In this document: piece by piece, positions 1-5,196 of the stretch
Numbering within the stretch: position 1 is the first letter of the stretch
Layout: every line of letters begins with the position of its first letter
Assembly (NCBI GenBank): GCA_015488935.1
Contig: WFMU01000022.1
Span: 1 to 7,169, forward strand
Length of the DNA stretch: 7,169 nucleotides
Reading direction: 5' to 3'
From: Flavobacteriaceae bacterium
Lineage (GTDB): Bacteria > Bacteroidota > Bacteroidia > Flavobacteriales > Flavobacteriaceae
The notes under the pieces: generated by a model
Seen by the model: only the letters and a program-made list of their open reading frames with translations
Databases searched by the model: none
Told to the model about the DNA's origin: nothing
Position numbers and translations under genes: made by a program

Positions 1-42
1 AAAAAATACAAGTATTAAAAATAAATAATTTAAGTGTTTCAT
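1..42 (-). CDS. start of an exported protein (partial, cut by window edge)
   Basis: On the minus strand an ATG at 42-40 opens a frame that stays open to the window edge and reads MKHLNYLFLILVFF. One basic residue followed by a run of Leu, Ile, Val and Phe is the classic start of a Sec signal peptide and resembles the start of the lipoprotein just upstream (MRNILLILTIM). An in-frame ATG at 57-55 would add MTNLI, but the 42 start gives the better signal peptide. The gap to the preceding stop codon is about 98 nt, so it may belong to the same operon. Lying downstream of an effector/immunity pair, it could be a second immunity lipoprotein, but only 14 residues are visible and no function can be assigned. 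In AT-rich DNA a 14-codon open stretch can arise by chance; the signal-peptide character is the main support. Confidence 0.45.
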   Translation of the reverse strand, partial: MKHLNYLFLILVFF

Positions 43-140
43 AATCAAATTAGTCATAAATAAAATTTACTGAATATTATTGTTTAAATTAGTCTTTGAG
101 TTTACTAATCTTATAAAATTAATAGTAATCTGTTTTTGTG

Positions 141-929
141 TTATTTTAACCTTAGTTGTTTAAATTCGGTTTCAAACATATTTTCCTTCCATTTCTTTTT
201 TGCAAACTTTAAAAATATGGTGTTTTTTTTAAATTCATTTTCACTTTTAAATCTTCCATAACTAAGTAAATCTATATCTTTATTATTTTTGATAGCTTTA
301 ATTTTACTTAAATCTGGTTCAAAATTATTTAAATCTATTTTTTCCTTATATATATTTAATATCGTGGTACCTCTTAAAGCATATTTTTTATCAGATTCTC
401 TCATAATAAATTTATAATTTGAAGGAGATATATCACTCCTACAAGTTAAATAGTACGCAACACTTACTTCTGTTTGTCCATCTTTATCGAGATCGGTTAT
501 ATAGATAGAATTTTCATTTGCTAAGCCAATATACATATCAAAAGAACAGTTTTTTATATAATCGTAAATTGACCATACTTTTTTATATTTATTGTTTTTT
601 TTAGTGTATTTTGATACAAAAAAATCAACATCATACTCATCTTGACTTTCTATACTTTTAGCTGATTTTTTAATAATAGAACGGTAGATGACTAATATAT
701 TATCTCCATCAATGTCTTTCCATTTTCTTGCGGTAATAAAATCTTTCCCTACCTTTATTGTACTCGGTATTTCTAAAAGTGTAATTTTTTTTACTTTGAT
801 TTTTAGTGTATCTGTTTTTTTTGTGTTTTGTATTTTATCATTTCTTTTATTACTATTCTTGTATGAATTATCCTTACAAGATATTATAAATGGTAACATT
901 ATAGTTAATATTAAAAGTATATTTCTCAT
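141..929 (-). CDS. lipoprotein, probable periplasmic immunity protein for the adjacent effector
   Basis: A 262-residue protein with a lipoprotein signal peptide: MRN, a hydrophobic stretch, then the lipobox IISC with the lipidated Cys at 18. A Lys/Asn/Asp-rich tether follows to about residue 45, then a globular domain. Visible motifs are a WKDIDGDN stretch (70-77), the acidic loop DLDKDGQTE (146-154) of the DxDxDGxxE calcium-loop type, and the segment TCRSDISPSNYKFIMRESDK (162-181) leading to YALRGTT. From memory this combination matches a Bacteroidota/proteobacterial family labelled 'M949_RS01915 family surface polysaccharide biosynthesis protein'; I doubt that functional label. Cys128 and Cys163 could form a disulfide. 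The start ATG overlaps the effector stop as ATGA (926-929), which implies translational coupling and stoichiometric expression. Position and lipid anchoring fit an immunity protein guarding the producer's periplasm. After Cys come Lys-Asp, a partial match to the Bacteroidota surface-export signal, so the membrane face is uncertain. Immunity is inferred from context only. Confidence 0.9.
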   Translation of the reverse strand: MRNILLILTIMLPFIISCKDNSYKNSNKRNDKIQNTKKTDTLKIKVKKITLLEIPSTIKVGKDFITARKWKDIDGDNILVIYRSIIKKSAKSIESQDEYDVDFFVSKYTKKNNKYKKVWSIYDYIKNCSFDMYIGLANENSIYITDLDKDGQTEVSVAYYLTCRSDISPSNYKFIMRESDKKYALRGTTILNIYKEKIDLNNFEPDLSKIKAIKNNKDIDLLSYGRFKSENEFKKNTIFLKFAKKKWKENMFETEFKQLRLK

Positions 930-3900
930 GATTCTTTACCTGATTTTTTTGATTTTTTTGTGTAAATTGGAAGTGATTTTGCTTTAATATCATAATCTTT
1001 AGGAACAACAAATGTATTCCAAACACTTTTTTTATATTTTGTAATATTAACTTCATCATGTTGATTTCCACCTAGCATATAATAGTATTTTCCATCTTCA
1101 CTTTTTCCAACTATAAATGCAACATGCCCTCCACCTTTACGACTTTTTACACCTATTGATCCATAAATAGGAGTAGTTATTTTCTTTCCAAAGTTTTCCC
1201 AACTTTTTGCTCTAGCAGGTGCTGAAACGGTTGTATATCCTGCTTGTTTCATAACCCAATTAACAAACGATGCACACCAAGGAACTTCATCTGTTGAAAA
1301 ACCTCCAGAAACTTTATGATATTCTAAAATCCGTTTGTTATGTTTAGATCCAAAAATTTCTTTAACACCTAGCTCTCCTTTGGCAATTTTCATCCAAGGG
1401 GCTTTACCATCATTTGTTTGATTTTCGCCACTTGCAAATGAACAAGTACTAGTATCTATTTTACATCTATTTTTTTTTGATAGACCTCTATCATACCAAG
1501 ATTGGATGGCTTTCTTAACTTCCCAAACATAAGTTTTACCTCCTGTTTTACCATGTCGCTTAATTATTTTACCCTTACTGTTTTTATCTACCTCATCATC
1601 TTCATAGAAAAATGCAGGATTAGCTTTATAAGCTTTCTTAGTATCATCAAATACAACATAATCTTTCTCTAGCCCATGACCAGATGCTTTTGGGTACAAA
1701 ACAGATAAATATAGATCTGTTATAGTTTTCAATTTTGACTTGTACTTATTAAAATATTTTTCTACATATTCTAATTGCTCAAGAACAGTCATTTCTCTAA
1801 GCTTTTTAGTAGTAGTACCTAAACTTTTTGCTGCACTTCCTCCAAATTGAATTAACCCTGTATAACCTAGACTGTTTGTTATACTCGGATCAAACGTTCC
1901 TCCTGTTTCTAAAGACATAACAGCCATTATCCAATTTGCTCCTTCTATTTTATCTGATCCAACTCCTAAATTTTCAGCTATTTGTATAACTTTTTTACGT
2001 TCTTTACATGTAAATTTTTCTCCCCAAATTAAAGCTTCACAAGCTACTCCTCCTCCAAAAATTCTCCGCATCTGTTCCACCCAAGCAATTGGATGAAAGT
2101 GATGTACGATATTTGTACTCGGAAACATGCGTTCTGGTGGTACTTCTTTTTCTTCTGCTTTAGCTTTTGGTGTAGCAGTTGTTGGAGTAGTGGTCTTCGG
2201 TGTTACTCCATTTTTAGATTTAGTGTCTGGTTTAGCTGCTGTTGTTTTATTACCTAATGGTACCACATCTTTCTGTGGTGTATCTTTTATAGGTGTTGGT
2301 GTTGTTTTTTGTTCTACTTTTTCGCCTTCAGGTAATATAGAAGGTCTTTTGGTGCTACTAGTTTTTGTTTTTTCTTCTTTTTTTACTGGTGCAGTATAAG
2401 GTTTTGCTTTTGCCTCATCCCACCACATTAAATCTTTTATCTTAGTTTCTAATTTAGATAAACGGTCGTCTCTTTTGCTTTCTAATTTTTGTTTTTTTGC
2501 ACTATCTTCTTCTAATTGTATACCAAAATCGTAAAGTTCTTTTATTTCCGATTTTATTTCGGACATTTTATAAGACCATTCGTTTTTGTGTTTACACACC
2601 AAGTGCGATAATTTATGTACTATTTCGGGTTTGTTAAAGGCTCTTACTAACTCTACAACATCTAAAATTTTATTACCATCTTTATCTACAGCATCCCAAA
2701 CTTCGGTTACAAAAGTACTACTATCGGTTGCTTCTCTTAAATCTTTTACACTATATACATACTCATTTCCTGCATCTAGAGATTTAAAACCAAATTTTTT
2801 CCAATTATAAGCACTAAATTTATCAAGGTCTTTTTCTTTTATCCAACCTCTTACAATTCTACGTGGTATTTTAAATTTATCTAATACTATTTTGTACCAA
2901 ATGTCTTTATTGTTATCGGTTGCTTTTTTACATTTACGTAAATCTACAATACTTTCTTCTCCCTCATAAATTGTAATTTCTTCTTCCTTACTCATAGGAA
3001 GTTCTATGTATGCTTTACTTACCTTGGCACTTAGTGTCGTTTTATCTCCAACCTTAGCATCTCTAGTAATAGTCTTGTATTTTTGTTCTTCTGTTTGTAA
3101 GTATTCTGGAATAATTAAATCGTATAGATTTTGCTCTTTTTTAACCTTTTCTTTTACTTGGGCTAGTGCCTTTTTTTCTATCCAAAATATTTTATTATAA
3201 CCTTCTGGATAAAATGTTACTATTCTACGTAAGTCTTCATTATATTTTTTGCTAGGGTCATATCTTTTTACTTTACTAAAAAAAGTATCTTTAGTTACAA
3301 GTCCATTAAACGCTTTACTTACTGTTGCGAAATTTTTAATAGTATAGTGTTTAACGTCGCTGTCATTAATATCGGTATCTCTAACTAAGGTTGCAGTAAT
3401 AGCTGTTACTTTTACCTGTGCATAATCGCCTTCAAAATTTAGTACTTTTACTGGTGTATTTTTTTTAATATCTACTTTATACGATAAACTTGTTTTTAAT
3501 TTGGTGCCAACTTTAATATCGGTAAAATATTGCGCTTCTTTACCATCTTTTTTTTCATTATTTAAAAATTCACAAACATCATCTGTCGTAAATATTTCTA
3601 AATGTGTTGCTTTATAGCCTTGGTACCCTTCAAATCCAAAATCGCCCGTATAGCCAATAATTTTTCCTGCTTTTATTGGTATATCACAAGCTACTATTTC
3701 ATCTATTTTTCCTTTAGAGTCGTCAAATACTTTTTTTGTTGTTAATACAGAATTATGAATATATCCTGTACCATCTTTTAGTTTTTTCCAATTTCCTTTT
3801 ACACTTTTATCTATTTCTACAGATTCATTATACGGTATTATTTTTACAATTTTAGCAGATGATTTTCCTGCTGCTCTTACCCTTCCGCCAAGAACCGATT

Positions 3901-4588
3901 TATCTTCGGTTTTATCTTCATTCGTAATTATTTGTAGTGTATTATCTGTTATTTTTTTAACCTGTGTTCCAACAACAGCATAAATATAAATATCGGTGTA
4001 GATTTTTCCATTTTTATCGGTATAGGTAACTCGTTTGTAACTTCCCGTTTTTATTTTACTGTCCGTAAGTGGATCTAAATTTACCGTACTTCCTTTTGGT
4101 ATTACAACAGATACTCCATTTTTTGTTTTATCTATTTGGTTATTTTTTAAAACCCTTGCATTTAAACCTTCTATTGGAATACCTTCCTTACTTTTTACAA
4201 CGTAAGAGCTTTTACTTAAAAATGATGGAATGTCTTTTTTTTGTTTATTAATATCCGTTTCAGGCATTAAATGATGGTACAAACTATAAAAGGTCATTTT
4301 TTGTTTTTCTTTACTTTTATAGTCGTGTTGTATTAATATAAAAGCGTTAGAATACAAGTGATCCGTATTATTAATAACTGTTTTTTTATAATCTTTAGCA
4401 AAACGATAAGCAATTATACGACCATTTGCTACGCATTGTATTTCTTTGGCAATACCTTCTAAATGAACACCTCCATGCCAAGTATTATGAGCACTTATTG
4501 GGTACTTACCAAATAAATTACGATGCCCAAAATAATTTTTTGCTTCTGCATCTGTACTAATATCTTTTAATGGATAGCTTACTCTCAT
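926..4588 (-). CDS. multidomain peptidoglycan hydrolase, probable T6SS cargo effector (M23-like / SH3 / lysozyme-like / CHAP)
   Basis: A protein of 1220 residues, numbered here from the ATG at 4588-4586; a TTG directly before it could add one residue. No signal peptide is present. In order: the first half of an M23/LytM-like fold (20-108: FGHR, WHGGVHL with His38 and His42, YSLYHHL); an insert with SH3-like segments (130-290, clearest at 236-282); the second half of M23 (308-333: GKIIGYTGDFGFEG, then THLEIF); a further SH3-like stretch (355-405); an EF-hand-like loop (635-646); the motif LSHLVCKHKNEW (660-671); a Lys/Glu coiled coil (672-724); a Thr/Pro/Lys linker (727-820); HHFHPIAWVEQMRRI (829-843). 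A lysozyme-like transglycosylase domain follows (about 850-1035: CEALIWGEKFTC, probable catalytic Glu894 in SLETGGTF, then GYTGLIQF). Last is a CHAP/TIGR02594-like domain (1063-1196) with Cys1105 in VPWCASFVNW, His1155 in GGHVAFIVG and Asn1175. Cleavage of both glycan and peptide bonds in a target periplasm is inferred. It begins 13 nt after the PAAR gene and ends overlapping the lipoprotein gene, which fits VgrG/PAAR cargo. The M23 metal site is atypical, so that domain may be inactive or structural. Confidence 0.93.
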   Translation of the reverse strand: MRVSYPLKDISTDAEAKNYFGHRNLFGKYPISAHNTWHGGVHLEGIAKEIQCVANGRIIAYRFAKDYKKTVINNTDHLYSNAFILIQHDYKSKEKQKMTFYSLYHHLMPETDINKQKKDIPSFLSKSSYVVKSKEGIPIEGLNARVLKNNQIDKTKNGVSVVIPKGSTVNLDPLTDSKIKTGSYKRVTYTDKNGKIYTDIYIYAVVGTQVKKITDNTLQIITNEDKTEDKSVLGGRVRAAGKSSAKIVKIIPYNESVEIDKSVKGNWKKLKDGTGYIHNSVLTTKKVFDDSKGKIDEIVACDIPIKAGKIIGYTGDFGFEGYQGYKATHLEIFTTDDVCEFLNNEKKDGKEAQYFTDIKVGTKLKTSLSYKVDIKKNTPVKVLNFEGDYAQVKVTAITATLVRDTDINDSDVKHYTIKNFATVSKAFNGLVTKDTFFSKVKRYDPSKKYNEDLRRIVTFYPEGYNKIFWIEKKALAQVKEKVKKEQNLYDLIIPEYLQTEEQKYKTITRDAKVGDKTTLSAKVSKAYIELPMSKEEEITIYEGEESIVDLRKCKKATDNNKDIWYKIVLDKFKIPRRIVRGWIKEKDLDKFSAYNWKKFGFKSLDAGNEYVYSVKDLREATDSSTFVTEVWDAVDKDGNKILDVVELVRAFNKPEIVHKLSHLVCKHKNEWSYKMSEIKSEIKELYDFGIQLEEDSAKKQKLESKRDDRLSKLETKIKDLMWWDEAKAKPYTAPVKKEEKTKTSSTKRPSILPEGEKVEQKTTPTPIKDTPQKDVVPLGNKTTAAKPDTKSKNGVTPKTTTPTTATPKAKAEEKEVPPERMFPSTNIVHHFHPIAWVEQMRRIFGGGVACEALIWGEKFTCKERKKVIQIAENLGVGSDKIEGANWIMAVMSLETGGTFDPSITNSLGYTGLIQFGGSAAKSLGTTTKKLREMTVLEQLEYVEKYFNKYKSKLKTITDLYLSVLYPKASGHGLEKDYVVFDDTKKAYKANPAFFYEDDEVDKNSKGKIIKRHGKTGGKTYVWEVKKAIQSWYDRGLSKKNRCKIDTSTCSFASGENQTNDGKAPWMKIAKGELGVKEIFGSKHNKRILEYHKVSGGFSTDEVPWCASFVNWVMKQAGYTTVSAPARAKSWENFGKKITTPIYGSIGVKSRKGGGHVAFIVGKSEDGKYYYMLGGNQHDEVNITKYKKSVWNTFVVPKDYDIKAKSLPIYTKKSKKSGKES

Positions 4589-4601
4589 CAATTTTTTATT
4601 T

Positions 4602-5090
4602 TTATACGCTTAGGTTAAAATCACTAAGATATCCATGTTTCTTAGCTTCTTCTTTTACTTTTTCTTGGTTTTCTTGTGCTTCTCTTGTGTTTCCTAAAAT
4701 TTTATTTATTACGGTTATTTTAGGAAATGGTATTTGGCTTAATGGCATGGTTACGGATGGACTAGGAGCTGCTGTACTTGCTATTACATTAGCTTCGCCA
4801 CTTGTTATTGCTCCGCCATGCGCTGTTAGATGTCCAATACAAACTACGGGTGTTCCATTAAAAAAAATGGATGCTTCGCCTTGTACTACTACATCTGGTG
4901 GTCCTACACAAACACACATATCTCCCATTATAGATGCTGGTTTGTTATTTATTAATATGTTGGGTGTCCCTGGACTTGATATTGGTCCACCAACATGAGG
5001 CACGGTTCCGCTGCACATTGGACAAGCGTGCATACTTCCTAAGGTTGCTATTGGTCCTGGCATAATATTATATTTTTTTCTTTTTCCCAT
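4602..5090 (-). CDS. PAAR domain spike-tip protein
   Basis: A 162-residue frame whose core (residues 10-105) is a PAAR domain: MPGPIATLGSMHACPMCSG, PHVGGPISSPGTPNILINNK, PASIMGDMCVCVGPPD, then GTPVVCIGHLTAHGGAITSG. The repeated Gly turns and PA(S)xxGD unit are typical. Cys and His suitable for zinc binding are His21, Cys24, Cys26, His32, Cys59, Cys61, His87 and His91. PAAR proteins cap the VgrG trimer with a metal-stabilised cone and often carry or recruit effectors. Residues 106-162 form a non-PAAR tail, Pro-rich then charged and probably helical (about 133-152), which could bind the large effector encoded next. The start is uncertain: the ATG at 5090 lies inside a repeat-like hairpin and adds the basic leader MGKRKKYNI, whereas homologues as I recall them begin at MPGPIAT, which would place the start at 5063-5061. 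The gene follows vgrG after 106 nt and precedes the effector by 10-13 nt. Confidence 0.93.
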   Translation of the reverse strand: MGKRKKYNIMPGPIATLGSMHACPMCSGTVPHVGGPISSPGTPNILINNKPASIMGDMCVCVGPPDVVVQGEASIFFNGTPVVCIGHLTAHGGAITSGEANVIASTAAPSPSVTMPLSQIPFPKITVINKILGNTREAQENQEKVKEEAKKHGYLSDFNLSV

Positions 5091-5116
5091 CCTAACCTTC
5101 TCAAAGGGAAGGAATT
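5086..5116 (-). repeat. short hairpin repeat-like element overlapping the PAAR start
   Basis: On the plus strand CCTTC (5096-5100) pairs with GAAGG (5108-5112) around a 7-base loop, flanked by CCCATCCTAA and AATT. The relatively GC-rich block stands out from AT-rich surroundings. From memory, near-identical strings are scattered in intergenic DNA of many Flavobacteriaceae; I cannot verify this here. On the minus strand the 3' arm contains AGAAGG five bases before the ATG at 5090, so it could act as a ribosome site partly hidden in the hairpin, or the ATG could be an accidental part of the repeat. No U tract follows, so it is not a typical terminator. Confidence 0.5.
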
Positions 5117-5139
5117 AATTAGTTATTTAACTATGGATG

Positions 5140-5193
5140 TCTCTTACTTCTTATCTCTTGTTTCTTATCTCTTGTCTCTTGTCTCTTGTCTCT
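5140..5193. repeat. 7-bp tandem repeat in the vgrG-PAAR spacer
   Basis: Seven full units plus a partial one can be laid out without gaps from 5140: TCTCTTA, CTTCTTA, TCTCTTG, TTTCTTA, then TCTCTTG three times and TCTCT. On the coding strand this reads as AGAGACA-like units. The last three full units are identical and the others differ by one to three bases, which indicates slippage growth at the vgrG-proximal side. It starts three bases after the vgrG stop codon in the direction of transcription and contains no frame of interest. Confidence 0.9.
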
Positions 5194-5196
5194 ATT

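Noticed and set aside
47..94. Direct repeat AAATTAGTC at 47-55 and 86-94
   Set aside because: Nine bases in very AT-rich DNA with poorly matching flanks; no sign of an attachment site or mobile-element end.
88..109. Inverted repeat ATTAGT/ACTAAT as terminator after the lipoprotein gene
   Set aside because: The stem is only six AT-rich pairs with a 10-base loop and no T run; such pairs are expected by chance in this sequence.
688..987. Plus-strand frame with hydrophobic, membrane-like translation
   Set aside because: It is antisense of the Lys/Asn/Ile-rich lipoprotein and the Lys-rich effector tail; poly-A coding runs give Phe and Leu on the other strand.
2127..2399. Plus-strand open frame of 90 codons opposite the effector linker
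   Set aside because: It mirrors the Thr/Pro/Lys-rich linker codons of the effector, giving a low-complexity Val/Gly/Phe-rich translation. No independent start signal.
4570..4998. Plus-strand open frame of 142 codons opposite the PAAR gene
   Set aside because: The minus-strand frame is a clear PAAR domain; the plus translation has no recognisable motif and is an antisense shadow.
5140..5193. 7-bp repeat array as a CRISPR array
   Set aside because: The units are contiguous, with no unique spacers of constant length; it is a simple tandem repeat.
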